From: Plenodomus lindquistii
Lineage: Eukaryota > Ascomycota > Dothideomycetes > Pleosporales > Leptosphaeriaceae
DNA: 64,000 nucleotides
NCBI GenBank assembly: GCA_025504975.1
Contig: JANUWI010000009.1
Coordinates: 1,054,001-1,118,000, forward strand
Reading direction: 5' to 3'
Positions 11,117-23,846 of this stretch are shown here, piece after piece (position 1 is the stretch's first letter; every line of letters starts with the position of its first letter). The translations under genes and the position numbers were made by a program. The notes under the pieces were generated by a model. That model did no database searches, was not told where the DNA came from, and saw only the letters and a list, made by a program, of their open reading frames with translations.

Positions 11117-11747
11117 ATGTCCAAGGGTCCCCTCGCTCAAAGCGCCGACAAAAGCGTTCTCATGAACCGACTAGGATTGAACGATCGCATCCACAGACTA
11201 CTTCTTGTCAGTATAGAGCGTAATGTCAATTTAAATAAGGTATAACTGACGAGTATGTAGGACGAAGCCGAGCACGCAAGGGATGTAATGAGTGCACAAC
11301 CGCACAATTTGACGGACCAATCCAGAGCCAATCCAAACGTAGTCCCGCCTTACAAGTGGGACGAGCTCTCCGAGACTGCGAAACACAATCAGATTCTTGA
11401 CACGGTTCGCAGAGCCAGTCCTCATACGGAGCCTTACTATCGGGAGGGTCATTACATAACCAATGTCGCAGAGGAGAACTGGGTGGCTCGATGGTACCTT
11501 TGGCATGCCTTCCGATATAGGTTTGTGGGATTCATATCGTCTATTTGCATGAATATACTGATTGTATTCGGTAGGGACAACAGGGTTCCTAGGTCCCGGC
11601 CGCCGGCACCCAGCGCAGGTATGCCCCCCACGCAAAAGGATTGGTCATGGAGCCAGTGTGGGACACATACAGAGAGCAATCTGACGAGTGGCAGGCAACT
11701 CCCCAGGTAATGGTTATTACGATCCGGCTCGTGGACATTACCGTTGA
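11117..11747 (+). CDS. Small conserved-looking four-exon gene, 144 residues
   Basis: Assembled from splice signals: exons 11117-11206, 11261-11520, 11575-11618 and 11707-11747. Intron 1 is GTCAGT...CTGAC...GTAG, intron 2 GTTTGT...TACTGAT...GTAG, intron 3 GTATGC...CCCAG. Every junction keeps frame and the gene ends in TGA, giving 435 coding bases. The protein starts MSKGPLAQSADKSVL, has a Trp/Tyr-rich centre (NWVARWYLWHAFRYR), then DNRVPRSRPPAPSAG, and ends NGYYDPARGHYR. Intron 2 is 54 bases and in frame, so it could be retained. No signal peptide, membrane segment or known domain; I do not recognise the family. The tidy ending after the last splice makes chance unlikely. Confidence 0.6.
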
Positions 11748-14136
11748 AGTCCTTTTGGAAAGACTTGTTGGACTAGAAAGGTTCGACGGACTGTTCCCGG
11801 TCCATAGGCAACGAGAAATTCCGCGGTATCGTCGTTTGTAGATGTTGACGGTGTCTGGATATTTCTTCTGCCCATGGCGACGTATACACACCTGCTCCTA
11901 GCTCTTGCAGCAGCCCACGAGGGGTCCGCTTCCTCGGACATGCATCTCGGTTTTTTTTGGCGAACGATGCCAGCTTTTTGTTTTACATATATTTTTGGAG
12001 AGTATAGAAACTCGATTGTACCTCTGAGCAACGTTGGCGATGCTATGGAGTATGCGTAGCCGGTGGCAATGGCCTGTTGTTCGTTCAGACTGATAATCAT
12101 TCCGTAGCTCCTGTCGTGTCAGCAAAATCACACCATTTTCACGACCACTCTATATGAAATGATCAGACTCAAAGTCATGACTTGAGACACCTGAGCAAAC
12201 GAATTGAAGTTGATGGACGGGCGAGGGCAAGGCGGCGATATTGTGACTCCCAGGACGAGCATAAGACAACTCACAGGCCCGAGGTGAAATACACCTGCCT
12301 CTGGTTTTGATCGAATTAGGATCGAATTAGTTTCGAGAGTGAGAAACGGGTGTCCAACTTATCAAAAAGTAGGCTGCTGCATTGCACATAGATGACATGG
12401 CGCAAACGGCCTAAGACATACACGAAGAAGGATCACCTCTCCTTACGACAGAAGTATAACTGCCTTTATGAGTGCGCTCAACCAGAAGTATATGCATCCA
12501 TTGAAGTGAGTGATGTCACTGGCTGGACCACCTTGTAGCACTTTTATACACGATTGCTCCTTCGAGAGCTTTACCATTGCTGCCGCGCCGCGGTAGATCA
12601 GCCCACTTCTGCCTTGACACCGCCGATCTCTGTGGGCCTCGCGCAACGATCGCCGCATCCAGGGCGCAACCACCATCGACGTCGTTCACAGTTACTAGCA
12701 TCAGGATTCAGCACCAAGTCATAACGCTGGCGGTGCTGGGATGTTTCGTTGTAATCATGACTTGATTTTAGCAGCTCCAGCTTGTACTCTAGTACTCTAC
12801 CCTTTGATGGCCCCTGGTTTGCTCATTTTATGGATGTTTTTCTAGGGGATTTGTTCGGGCATGAAAGGCGCCTGCCGCTCAGGGTCCAACACCACGTTGG
12901 TGGCGCTCGCTTCACAGACGCTGGCTGGGCCTTTGGATGTGGATCGGTTAAGCAACAAGGGGAAAGATGATTGAGCGGTTCCGGACCCGGTGTCCCGGTG
13001 TCTCACCTTGCACATCGATTTTCGGATATGCACGCACATCGTCGTGGACCGTTGTGCGAGAAGGCCTGGACAGCAATTTCCATTTTAGGTCACCGCAGCC
13101 TGTCTTCGGGTGGCTGTCTTCCTATCCCCTACCTCCGCCGGTCCTAAATCTCCCTGAAAACGGGTACGAAAACTATTCTTCTCAAAGCCATAAGGAACTT
13201 GGGAACAGTAGTCTATTGATCACATTTAGGGACACTACATTCGCTCAAGCAGATGAGTATCATGTGTCACCTAACCATCTACCAAGGTCCAGGACCCCCT
13301 CCCCCCTCCCCTTCATAACAAGACGTAGTAGACACCCTTATATGCGCCTACTCCGCCTTTCATACCGCAAACGCGCATACCCTACTGTATAGAAGCTCGA
13401 AAACCCAGCGTGACCACATTCCACAACCTCAAACACAGATCCATCGTATACGTCCCAAAGAAAAAACACTACAACAGTATAATTTAATGCCATCACAACC
13501 GCCTAACAAGAAGTTTACACGCCTGCCTGCCCACGGCGTTGGATAGCGAGTTCAAGTTCAAGTTCATAGACTATGTGGTTTCAAGACAAAACAGCAGCCC
13601 TGAGCCTTATCTTGAGTCAGATCAAGCACGTGCGTCTCTAATTTTTTTTTGTAAATAGACTTTCCTTTCTTCTTTTGACACCTTCAATATGCTGGAGCAA
13701 GATAAGTTACACTGTAAAAGTCAAAGATTGGAGAAGCAGAAGGAAGGGAGGGGGATGGACTTTTGAGAGGAAAGTGTAACTCTCTCTCATAAACAACAAC
13801 AACAACAACACGACGATGCATAACAACGGTTTGGAGGAAAAGTAGTTTTTGATGAAATAAATCTTCGAGAGACTAGGGGGACATCATTTGTTAGAGTCAG
13901 CGTGACATGGTATCACATGTTCATGATGTGTCGGATGAAGGCAGGTTCACACGGAGAACTCTGCCCAGGCAGAGTGGAGAAAGATGAATCTCGGGAGCTC
14001 CAAGTTACCCGACTTGCCAACTTATTGCGCTTCAAGTCTTTCATCAACCCGCATTGTGACCTGAGTGAGTGGTTATCTCCTCCGAAAAGACCCAACTATT
14101 CTTTTTTTCCCCCTCATGTCCGCCGACTCTCCCCAT
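11748..14136. other. Intergenic, no gene seen
   Basis: About 2.4 kb with short frames only. It contains a close tandem copy of gatcgaatta near 12308-12328 and an (AAC)n run at 13792-13810. No domain or splice structure found. Confidence 0.5.
13792..13810. repeat. (AAC)6 microsatellite
   Basis: An uninterrupted AAC trinucleotide run downstream of the ribosome recycling factor gene. Confidence 0.8.
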
Positions 14137-15133
14137 TTACAAACTCTCCAGCACCCTCCTCGCCCCCTCACTAATCCGCTTCACCTCCCCATGCCCCTTT
14201 TTAACCACATCCTCCATCCTCTTCTTCGCCTTTTGCAAGTCATCCGGTAGAACATCCCTATTCAACTCGTATTTTCTCAGCTTCTTGTTGTGCTCCTGGC
14301 GTGCCGTTTGGATCCATTTATCCGCGCGTTCTGCGGCCTTGATCGACGACTCGACGGCTGCGCGGCGGGATTCGCCCGTCGGGGGCGGGAGCGGGACTTG
14401 TATTGTGAGGGGGTTTGAGGGTTCGGGTGCGAGCGGGGTGAGGGAATGGGCGGACGAGGATATGGCTGTAGATATGGGTTTGATGTGCTGGGTAGATAGA
14501 GGTTAGTTGAAGATTGACATATATGGTTTCGTTGCTTTTCTTGTCTCTCAAGATAGAGAATGGATGATAAAAAGGGGAAAACGTACCCCTTCCTCTCCAC
14601 AAACAATGTTCAACATCCTCCCCCGCGGTACAACCTGCGCAATATCTCCCAGCCTCACGCTCTCCTTCCCCTCGCTCGCCGTGCCCAGCGACACCTTCAG
14701 CGCCTCTACAATCTCTGGGTTGAGTTTCCCCCCGCCCCGCAGCTGACTCAGGTCATGTGTCAGCTTCTCAATCGCTTTCAGAATCTGTGTTTCCAGCCCA
14801 GAGACATCGTAGGCTTCGTCTGTGGCGGTGGCCGCGCCGGTGTTGTTGACGGGCGGGGTGCCTTCGGTGCGGGCATGGGCTTTGTTGGCTTTGCCGGCTT
14901 TCTTGGAGAGGTGCGAAGTCAGGGAGAAGGCGCGGCTGAACTGGTGTGGTGTGGGTGCGGGCTGGCCGAGGCAGGTGCTGAGGTTTGTGTGAGCGGAGTT
15001 GCATCAGACCACCGAGAGTGTGGGGTTGGGCTTACAGGCTGCGACGTGGTGAGCCAATGGCTCGTGATGAAGCATAAAGAGAGCTTCTGGGGCTGATTCG
15101 AAGTGAGACGCGTGGTATGATTGTATGCGACAT
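14137..15133 (-). CDS. rrf1: Mitochondrial ribosome recycling factor
   Basis: Three exons on the minus strand: 15036-15133, 14587-14977 and 14137-14487, with introns of 58 bases (GTAAGC...CTCAG) and 99 bases (GTACGT...CCCAG). The joined frame encodes 279 residues. The first exon, MSHTIIPRVSLRISPRSSLY, is a basic, Ser/Arg-rich presequence for mitochondrial import. The mature part contains QILKAIEKLTHDLSQLRGGG, KLNPEIVEALKV, VRLGDIAQVVPRGRML and, after the last splice, HIKPISTAI, NPLTIQVPLPPPTGESRR and a charged three-helix end with RADKWIQTARQEHNKKLRK. This is the RRF domain order. Family knowledge: with mitochondrial EF-G2 it splits post-termination ribosomes. It lies 248 bases downstream of the FBPase stop on the same strand. 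Confidence 0.92.
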
Positions 15134-15381
15134 GGTGGCTGTGCTGTTGTCGAGGTGGGATGCATGGCTCGACAAATGTTCGCGATGCGTGCACGGACGG
15201 GGTTTCGCACGCGACAAGAGGACGTCATCGCCAGCATGCTGTATGTAACCATATTTATGGACGATATCAGGAGACGGCTTCTTACGAGTCGTTTGATTAC
15301 TAGCTACTGTATACATGGACTCTGAACTCGCTCAAGCACGGTCATGTTGCTCGAACCACCCACTCTTCCTATCAAGCCACC

Positions 15382-16583
15382 TTATTTCTGGTGCTTCGCG
15401 TGCGCATCAATGACTTTTTGTACTTCTCCCTTTGATCCGAGGAAGATACCAGATCGATCGTGGATATGCTCAGGTACCACTGTCAGCATACGGTCCATCT
15501 TGCTGTTTACTGCGAGACCGCCAGCTGTGAACTCGTTAGTACAATCCACAACACCATCTCAGAGCATGGAACTTACCGTTCTCGAAGACCATAGCCATGG
15601 GCGCACATTCGTACAGAATACGCAATTTCCCCTTTGGACTCTTCTTGTCCGCCGGATACGCAAAGATACCGCCATACAACAGCGTCCGATACGCATCAGC
15701 CACCATGGACCCAATGTATCTCGCACTGTACGGCTTCCCGCCCTCGGCAGGGTTCTTGAGGCTATTGCACCACTCCTTGACCGGCTCGTCCCAGTACATG
15801 GAATTACCCTCGTTGACCGAGTAAATCGCGCGCTTCTCGGGACACCTCATGTTGGGGTGTGTGAGGATGAACTCTCCAAACGCATTGTCCAACGTGAATC
15901 CATTTACACTACCGCCCTTCATCGTGATGACGAGTTGCGCCGACGCACCATACATTGTGAATCCCGAGGCTACCATTTCAGTGCCGGGAACTAGCAGGTC
16001 TTCTTTCGTGCCCTTTGCGTCTTCGGAGAGCTTGTAGATTGCGAAGATGGTGCCGACCGAGACTCCGGCGTCGAGGTTGGAGGACCCGTCAATGGGATCG
16101 CATGCTACGGCGTAGCGAGCATTGGGGAACTCGTCGAACATGATGGCTTCTTCTTGCTCCTCTGAGATGAGCAGGCGCACGCGGCCCGAGGAGCGCATGG
16201 CCGAGATGAAGAGCTCGTCGCCGATGACATCGAGTTTCTTTTGGTCGTCGCCGGTGGTGTTTGATGTGCCTTGTAGACCGGTGAGCTGCTCATGTCAGCT
16301 ACAGTTCTCCTTGAGAAAATGCGCGATTTCAAGCTACGCACGTTGATCAATGTTGCTCTCCGGATGTAGTAGGCAATACTCTTGAACGCGAATTGCAGGG
16401 CATGGCAAAGCAGTCTGTCGCCGTCAGTCGACCGTTTAAATCCTCATTTCCAGGTCCCGCGTACGTGAAGTCTCCCGTCGCCTCCTTGTGCTTTGTCTGC
16501 TCTTCAGTGAGGAACCGCGTGAGGGTGATGATGTCTGTGTTGATCTTCTCCGCCTCTGCGCTGCCATTGCCGTTGGTAGCCAT
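15382..16583 (-). CDS. fbp1: Fructose-1,6-bisphosphatase
   Basis: Four minus-strand exons, 16465-16583, 16342-16414, 15577-16285 and 15382-15524, joined through introns of 50, 56 and 52 bases, encode 347 residues, the usual length. The protein begins MATNGNGSAEAEKINTDIIT. It carries LISEEQEEA and the metal-binding motif DPIDGSSNLD, then GSVNGFTLDNAFGEF, SARYIGSMVADAYRTLLYGG, YPADKKSPKGKLRILYE and AGGLAVNSKMDRML, all characteristic of the family. It hydrolyses fructose 1,6-bisphosphate to fructose 6-phosphate in cytosolic gluconeogenesis. Yeast FBPase begins with a Pro/N-degron (after Met loss) that drives glucose-induced degradation; here residue 2 is Ala, so that exact signal is not seen. 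Confidence 0.95.
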
Positions 16584-17792
16584 CCTGTCTGTCTGTCTGT
16601 TCACACAATGTCTGCAGTTCAAGGTATCGTAGCAAGCAAGCAAGAAAGAACGAAGCTGCCGGTGGGTGTGAAGTGTGGGAGATGGGTTAGTGTGGAGAGG
16701 ACTGCAAAGTTCGTGGAGATCAACAACCAAAGCGGACCCCAAGGTTTTGTTATGAAGTCAGAGTTAGGTACACAAGTGGGTAGAGTCGGACAGGCGGACC
16801 ACCTTTCGGTATTTGTCTGGCGACGTAGGCTCTATGGTTGGATGGACCAATGTCCTCGGCAACAGGAAACGCATGTCACGAGCTCCCGTGGTGCAAGCTC
16901 CAGCGAAGCCGATATCCGCAACCTGCTTAGCCCATTGAGGGCGATTGGGGACGGAAAAATGAACGAGGCTGCTTGAGACACGGCCTGGCCATGTTTTGCC
17001 GTGGCTGAGCCTGACCAAGGCGGCTCCTTGACGCGCTTTGTTGCGGGAGCGCGTGTGGGACTCGCGATGATGCAGGAGCGGAGACCAAAAGTGGAGGGGT
17101 CGAGGGGTCGGCGGGGCAGGAGCGCTCGCTGACGCGTGTCCGACATCTTCCGGCCCGCGGATATAATACACCTCTCGTCGTCGCCAGTACCATGTGTCCA
17201 TACTGGCTATGGACTCGTCTTTTGTGGTAGCTGGATTTCAAGGGCGAATGCTGCGCCTGTTCAAGTCACCTTGATGTCTGACCTTTGGCCACGCATGTCA
17301 AACATCTACATGACATGACACAATTCTCGTACCGCATCAATCTTAAGCTCTGAGTAACCTCGACCAACATCGTGAGTCTGCGCGGATGGATGCGGAACAA
17401 CTGCGCAGGACAAATTATCCGTCCACATCGAGAGTCGCCGATGGCTTGCAGATTGCCAGGAAGATTCCACAAAGACGCGCGATTATTCGGCACACCTCCT
17501 ACCGAGATAGGTAGGCCCTGTATCGTGGGATACGTACGACATTATCACGCAGAGGGCAACACGCACATGTTCAAGGAACAGTGATTTCTACACTACATCT
17601 TCGTATACGTACACTCCAGGTTATGCAAATATACACCCAATGAAACCCTACCCTACCTTGACTTGACCAAAGGAACTACCTAGCGTCCCCATCATCAAGT
17701 TATTCAAAAACAATCAGATTGCACAGAGGTGTAATATGCTAGAGTAGCACACAAGCAATGAATAGGACAATATGAACATGACTGCGCGCTTC
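16584..17792. other. Intergenic between fbp1 promoter and kgd1 3' end
   Basis: About 1.2 kb. It should carry the FBPase promoter on the side next to 16583 and the 3' UTR of the dehydrogenase near 17792. Short open frames on both strands look like chance. No repeat or RNA gene recognised. Confidence 0.55.
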
Positions 17793-20700
17793 TTACTCGC
17801 CCTTGAGCTTGTCCTGCTTGACGGAGAAAGCCATCTCGAGCAGATCCTTCTCCTCCTTCTTGTGCGAGTTCTTGAGACCAGTGGCGACCGAGGCGCTGGG
17901 GTTACGGCCAGCGAACATGACGTGCCTCCTGTTGTGGTGCTCAGTCTCGTTCAGCAGCGTCTCGATCCTTGGCTGGGTGAAACTCCAGGCACCAGCGTTG
18001 AGAGGCTCTTCTTGACACCAGATGATGTTCTGTGCGTTGGGGTACGAGTCGAGGTTCTCCTTGAGTTGTTGCCATGGGAAGGGGTTGAGCTGCTCAATGC
18101 GAGTGATGGCAACATCCTTGAGGCCACGGGCTTCACGCTCCTTGACGAGAGCAGCATAGACCTGACCTGTGCAAAGGATGACGCGATTGATACCCTCATG
18201 CGACTCAATCTCACCGCTTGCATGGGCTGGGTCCTCAATAATCCATTGGAAGTGCGAGTCACCAGTGAATTCGTCAATAGTGGAGCGGGCAATTGGGTGT
18301 CGAAGTAGCGACTTTGAGAAGAAGAGGATGAGAGGCTTGCGGAACTGGCGGTTCATTTGACGACGGAGGAGATGGAACAAGTTGGAAGGCTTGGTGGTGT
18401 AGGCAATCTGAATATTGCAGTCCTGGTGCTGGCGGTCGAGTTTATCGGGCGCTGGGAAGATACGGGGGTCTTCGTTGACGAGCTGTAGATAGCGTTCCAT
18501 ACGTGCAGACGAGTGCTCAGGACCTTGACCATCGTAGCCGTGGGGCAAGCTCATAACCAGACCGGATCGCTGGAGCCACTTCACCTCACCAGAAGCAACA
18601 AATTGATCAATGATGACCTGTGCTGTGTTGGCGAAATCACCGAACTGGGCCTCCCACATGACGAGTGCGTTGGGCGAAGACAGCGAGTAGCCGTATTCGA
18701 AACCGAGACTAAACTGAATCAGTGTTTTTTGCGATGGTCAATGAGATGATAAAACTTACACTCCGTATTCACTGAGCGAGGAGTTGGAAATGGTGAAGGT
18801 CGCTTGGTCCTCTGCAAGATCTTGGAGAGGTGTGTAGGTCTTCTCGTTTTCCTGATCGTGGAGAACAGCGTGACGTTGCGAGAAAGTACCACGCTCAACA
18901 TCCTGACCAGACACACGAACGTGGTGTCCTTCCATGCAAAGAGATCCGAACGCCAGAGCTTCAGCGGTGGCCATGTCGATGTTCTTGCCTTCGACGACAG
19001 TCTTGGTGCGGCCGGCCAAGATACGCTTCAGGTTCTTGTGAACGTTGAAGCCCTCTGGCGCGTTGCCGATCTTCTCCGCAATGTGTTTCAACTGCGACTC
19101 CTCAATGGCGGTTGGCAAATGCGGCAAGACCTCAGTAGCGAGCTCCTTGGGCGACTTGAATCCGTTCCATGCTGATGTCAGCCACTCCTTGGCAGTAGGT
19201 GTGTAGTCCTTGCTACGGTTGAAGCTCTCGTCGAGCATGCCCCAGACCCAAGCCTTGTGCTCGTCGACGTCCTCCTTGGTGAAAGTCTTCTCCTCTAGGA
19301 GCTTCTTGGTGTAGATGTCCAATGTCTGTGGCTGTTCTGCAATCTTCTTGTACATCAAAGGCTGCGTGAAGAAGGGCTGATCAGTCTCGTTGTGACCCTG
19401 CTTGCGGTAGCAGACCATGTCGATGACGACATCCTTCTTGAACTCGGCACGGAAATCAGCAGCAAGCTGGCAGACGAAGTTGAGAGCCTCGACATCGTCA
19501 CCGTTGACGTGGAAGACGGGTGCATCGATAGCCTTGGCAATGTCAGAGCAGTAGGGTGTGGAGCGAGAGAATCTGGGATCAGTTGTGAAGCCAATCTGGT
19601 TGTTGACGATGATGTGGATGGTTCCTCCAGTGTGGTACTGAGGCAGCTGGTGGAAACCCATGGTCTCGTACACGATACCCTGACCGGCGAAAGCGGCGTC
19701 ACCGTGGAGCAGGACACCCATGGCACTACCAGCCTCCTTTTCGTCGTTGTTGTAGTGCAGGATAGCGCGGGTCTTTCCGAGCACAACGGGGTCTTCAGCT
19801 TCCAGATGGGAGGGGTTGGCGACCAGGGAGAGCTGCACGCGCTTGCCAGATGGCGTGGGACGCTCGAAGTTCATGCCCAAGTGATATTTGACGTCACCAG
19901 AGCCCTCGTCGCCAGCTTCGGCAGTGCCGGCGAACTCGCTGAAGATGGACTCGTTTGGCTTCCTGACGACGTTGGAGAGCACGTTGAGACGTCCACGATG
20001 GGGCATGCCAATGACGATGTCCTTGACGCCGTAATCGACGCTGCGGTCGATCAAAGCCTTCATTCCAGGAATCAAACTCTCTCCACCCTCGAGACCAAAA
20101 CGCTTGTCGTTGGGGTACTTGGTGGCCAAGAATGCTTCAAAGTTGGTTCCCCAGATGAGACGGTCCAAGATGCGGCGCTTCTCGTCGACGGAGTACTTGA
20201 AGGGAGTGGGGACCTCGATGCGCTCGCGAAGCCAGTCGCACTGCTCCCTGTCCGGGATGTGGATGTACTCGATGCCGTAGGAGCCGCAGTACAGCCGCTC
20301 GCACGTCTCGATGATCTCCCTCAGCGACATCTTCTTGCGCGCGTCCGTCTTGAAGCGCGGCAGGATGCCGGGGCCGAGCTCGATTTCATGGTCGAGGTCC
20401 TTTTCGGTGAAGTTGTAGTGGGAGAGCTCGAGCTCGCGCGGCTTGCTGTATCCGAACTGCTCCGCCTCTGAGCGGATGCCCAGCGGGTCAATCTTTGCCT
20501 TGTGGTGGCCGCGGGCCTGGTAGGCGCGCACCAGCAGCTGCACCTTCAAGTGGTTCATGACGTCGGAACCCTCGGCGGCGGCCATGCCCATGCCGGGCTT
20601 GTAGGCGGCGGCGCTGCCGTCGGGGGTGGGCACAATGGTGGGCGGCGGCTGGAAGGCCTGCGAGACGGGCATGTCGCCCGACTCCATGTTGCGGAAGTAG

Positions 20701-21041
20701 ACCTGCCACGAGACGTGCACGCTGGCCGGGTCGTGCTTCCACTGCATGTACATGGCGTCGACATAGTTGGCCGTGTTGCCCTGCAAGAACGAGTCGTTGG
20801 GGTCCTGGGGCGGCCATGGTTAGCTGTCTGCCGCCTGCGCGTCGGCTGCTTCTGCTGTACATACCACGCCCTTGTTGGTGTCCTCGGCCGCAATGGCATA
20901 GCTGCGGCTCGGTGCCAGCGCGAGCGGCCTGCGGCACGTGGTGATGGCTGTCCTCGAGGGCGTGGCCGCAAATGTGGACAGGCTCCTCGCCGGATAGCTC
21001 TGCAGCTTCCGCGCGCACTGGCGCATGGTGTTGCGCAGCAT
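17793..21041 (-). CDS. kgd1: 2-oxoglutarate dehydrogenase E1 component
   Basis: Three minus-strand exons, 20865-21041, 18760-20804 and 17793-18708, with introns of 60 and 51 bases, encode 1045 residues. The first exon starts MLRNTMRQCARKLQSYPARS, a mitochondrial presequence. The second intron's acceptor is TTTAG before TCTCGG: an acceptor a few bases earlier (TTCAG) would create a stop, while this one restores SEYGVLGFEYGYSL. Landmarks are GNTANYVDAMYMQWKHDP, MPHRGRLNVLSNV, NNQIGFTTDPRFSRS (thiamine-diphosphate region), NGDDVEALNFVCQLA and CYRKQGHNETDQPFFTQP, and WEAQFGDFANTAQVIIDQF near the C-terminus. The enzyme decarboxylates 2-oxoglutarate in the TCA cycle with E2 (succinyltransferase) and E3. 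The start is 802 bases from the divergent TFIIH p62 gene. Confidence 0.96.
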
Positions 21042-21843
21042 GATGGTCTTAGGTGATGGTGGCGGGAGAGAGGGACGAGGGTGACATCCGAAAGGACGGC
21101 GGTCGAGACTATGGTTTGGTGCTGCAGGTGTAGAGTATGCACAGAAGAGCGGAAAGCGAGGCCACAGAATGCCATGCGCGCATAGGACAAGACCCCGTGC
21201 CGGCCTAACACTGGCCAGTAACACCGTCGACGACTCTGCCACAATCTACAAAATACCTCACGCTGATTCACTGTGCATGTGGCCGACTCTTGGTCAGCTG
21301 TCCATCTCGATTGCGTCTACAGACTCTCGTTGTGCCTCTACTGCGCTGCCCATACTGCCCATCTCCATCTTCACAGCCACCGCGTGCAAAGAGCTTTTCA
21401 ATATGACGATCCGAACATGTACACGGTAGTCCACAACAGCTCCACAATCGTCTGCTGGCCAATCAGAAGAAAGGCCTTATGTAAGTGGAGCTATGTTCTT
21501 TGAGACGCTGCTGTGACGTGTAGCAGAAGTGCGCGGAAAAGTATCCGCGGCCGCCGAAGCCTGAACCGCTTGGCCGTGTTTCCGCTGCGTCCGGCAAGCC
21601 ATGAACTGTCGCAGCATTAGTTGGAAGACGGCTCTAATAGTCTCAGGCAAGTCGCCTGCTACCGTACGCAGTACAGTAACAGTAGGTACTTGCAACGCGG
21701 GATGAGACGCGTAGTAACAAGCAGCGTCGCTAACCTCCAATCCTCGGGAATGGTAAACGCTGTCACGTGCGGGCCAAGCTTAGGCTCCACGGTTGTTCAA
21801 CAACACCACGCGCTCGGCAGGCTCACCCTGCTCCCCCACCACC
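21042..21843. promoter_or_regulatory. Bidirectional promoter region, kgd1 / tfb1
   Basis: The 802-base space between two head-to-head genes must hold both promoters. No specific factor site could be assigned by eye. Short frames here are chance. Confidence 0.5.
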
Positions 21844-23846
21844 ATGTCCGACGCGGCCGCGCAGTACAAGAAAAAGGATGGCATCGTCTCCGTCTCTTCC
21901 AACGGCAAGACTGTCTCCTGGACCGCCGCCGGTGCCAATGCGCCTGCACTGTCCATAGCCATAGGTGACATTGGAAGTATGACCGGCCACGTCTGCCTAG
22001 TACAATGAACAGAGCCCACGATTAACCCCACCCAGACCTTCAGCAGACACCCGCCACGTCGGCCAAAGCCTCAATCAAGATTGTTGTACAGGAACCCTCG
22101 CCTCAAGCCGGAAATCACACCCTGACCTTCACCTCCGCCTCCGCTCGCGATGACCAGCAGAACATCACCGGCCTCTTGCGCAAGTGGATAGAAGCCTCCA
22201 AGTCCCAGAATGCTGCTGCGCCAGCCCCTGTTGCCGCGCCTGCGACAGGCACAGGCGGGGCGTCTGCTGCTATGGCCATGGCGCAGACGGTGACTGCAGA
22301 GGCAAAGGACACCGAGGACCAATATGCCGATTCCAAGCTGTTGATAGATCTAGAGCTACAAATGTCGTTGCTGAATTCGAGTCCCGCTCTTCGTCAGCGG
22401 TTCGACCGAGCGCTGCAGGAGAAGCCAGACTCCGTGTCTTTGGGGCAATTCTCCAACCAGTTCTGGTCTACCCGTGTGCACATGTTGAGGTCGCATGCCA
22501 TAGAGCGATCCCAGGCTACAGGAACATACAATGTGCTTTCCGTCATCAAAGCAAAGACTGTTGATGGTGCACTCATGCTGAGTCTCACCAAGGAGCAGAT
22601 AGAGCTTCTCTTTCGTCAACATCCAGTCGTCCAAAAGGCCTACAATGAAAATGTACCCCAACTCAGCGAAGGCGACTTTTGGGAGAGATTCTTTCACAGT
22701 CGGCTCATGAAGAAGCTCAAGGGTGAACGCATCGTCGATAAGGATGTGCTTGATCCCAAGCTTGACAAGTACTTGACGTATGACGAAAGGACAGAAGACG
22801 ACCACGAGCTGCTTGCTTCGTCCATACCCAACTTCATAAACATAGAGGGCAACGAGAACAACCACAGTCAGAAACAGGGTAATCGTCCCGACTTTACTAT
22901 GAATCCAGCGAATTTCGAAAAAGCACCAATATTGCGCGTGCTGAATCGCATGAGCGAGAAGATGATGAAGGAAGTACCAAATTCTGATGCGAGCCGCCAC
23001 GCGCCTGTCGGTTTAGATGAAGAAACGTACAAGGAGCTGCAGCTTCGCGATTTACAACGCGCCGACGATGACAATAGGGTAGTCTTGAAAGTTCAGGATC
23101 AGAGTCGCTTCTTCTCAGCAGGACAAAGCGTGCACGCCTCGACGAGTGCTGCCACATACACGAAACGAACACCAGCGCAAGTATTGTCCACACTCCAAGA
23201 TGATCTCAGCGGACTCGGTGTACAAAAGAACGGTGCCATCAAAGTCGACATTCACTCCTCCATTCACGTAGACGATGACAGCAGCAGCGACGAAGAAGAA
23301 ACGACCGCGCCCAAGAAACTTAGAGTCGGCAGCCGTGCCTCCCGGAAAGCAGCCACCTTCCAAACAATCTCGGCAATCAAAAAGCAACACCTTCACGGCG
23401 ACGACTATGTGGCCTCCAAAACCGTGCCCAACAGCGAGCTAGCCCTTAAACTCGGCGTCCCAGAAGGCATCGTCGACACCCTCACCATGACACACAACAC
23501 CACCGTCGAGTTCCTCCACTACTTCTGGGCCGTGTTCTACTCTGGCGACGCAGACCGAGCCAACGAAGTTGCTAAGCTTATTGAAACTTTGGACAAATCA
23601 CTTGATCGCATTTCCGCAGTGGCAAGTGCAGCGGAGGACGAGCGCAACGCACGTGTCGAGCAGATGCGCAAAGACAACGAGTATGCGAACCAACGGACTG
23701 CGAGGAAGAGGAAATTTGATCCTGAGACTGTAGGGGGTGGGGCACAGGCGGTGAATCAGATTGTGGAGCCGCTGCTTCGTGCGATTAACAAGGCGCGCAC
23801 TCTGTATCAGGGGTGCTTGCAGGAACAGATGGGGCAGGCTGGGTAG
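21844..23846 (+). CDS. tfb1: TFIIH core subunit p62/Tfb1
   Basis: Two exons, 21844-21964 and 22036-23846, with a 71-base intron (GTGACA...CCCAG) splitting an Asp codon; the product is 643 residues. The N-terminal PH-like domain starts MSDAAAQYKKKDGIVSVSS and continues ASIKIVVQEPSPQAGNHTLT and DDQQNITGLLRKWIEASKSQ. Two BSD domains follow: the first near SLGQFSNQFWSTRVHMLRSH, the second near LSEGDFWERFFHSRLMKKLK. The C-terminal part ends in a helical region with RTARKRKFDPET. Family knowledge: p62 is a structural subunit of TFIIH for transcription initiation and nucleotide excision repair; its PH domain contacts TFIIE, Rad4 and activators. The ATG is the first in the frame that gives the canonical N-terminus. 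Confidence 0.93.

Noticed and set aside
15344..15994. 216-codon plus-strand frame
   Set aside because: Antisense of fructose-1,6-bisphosphatase.
19392..20471. 359-codon plus-strand frame
   Set aside because: Antisense of the 2-oxoglutarate dehydrogenase coding exon; an effect of its codon usage.
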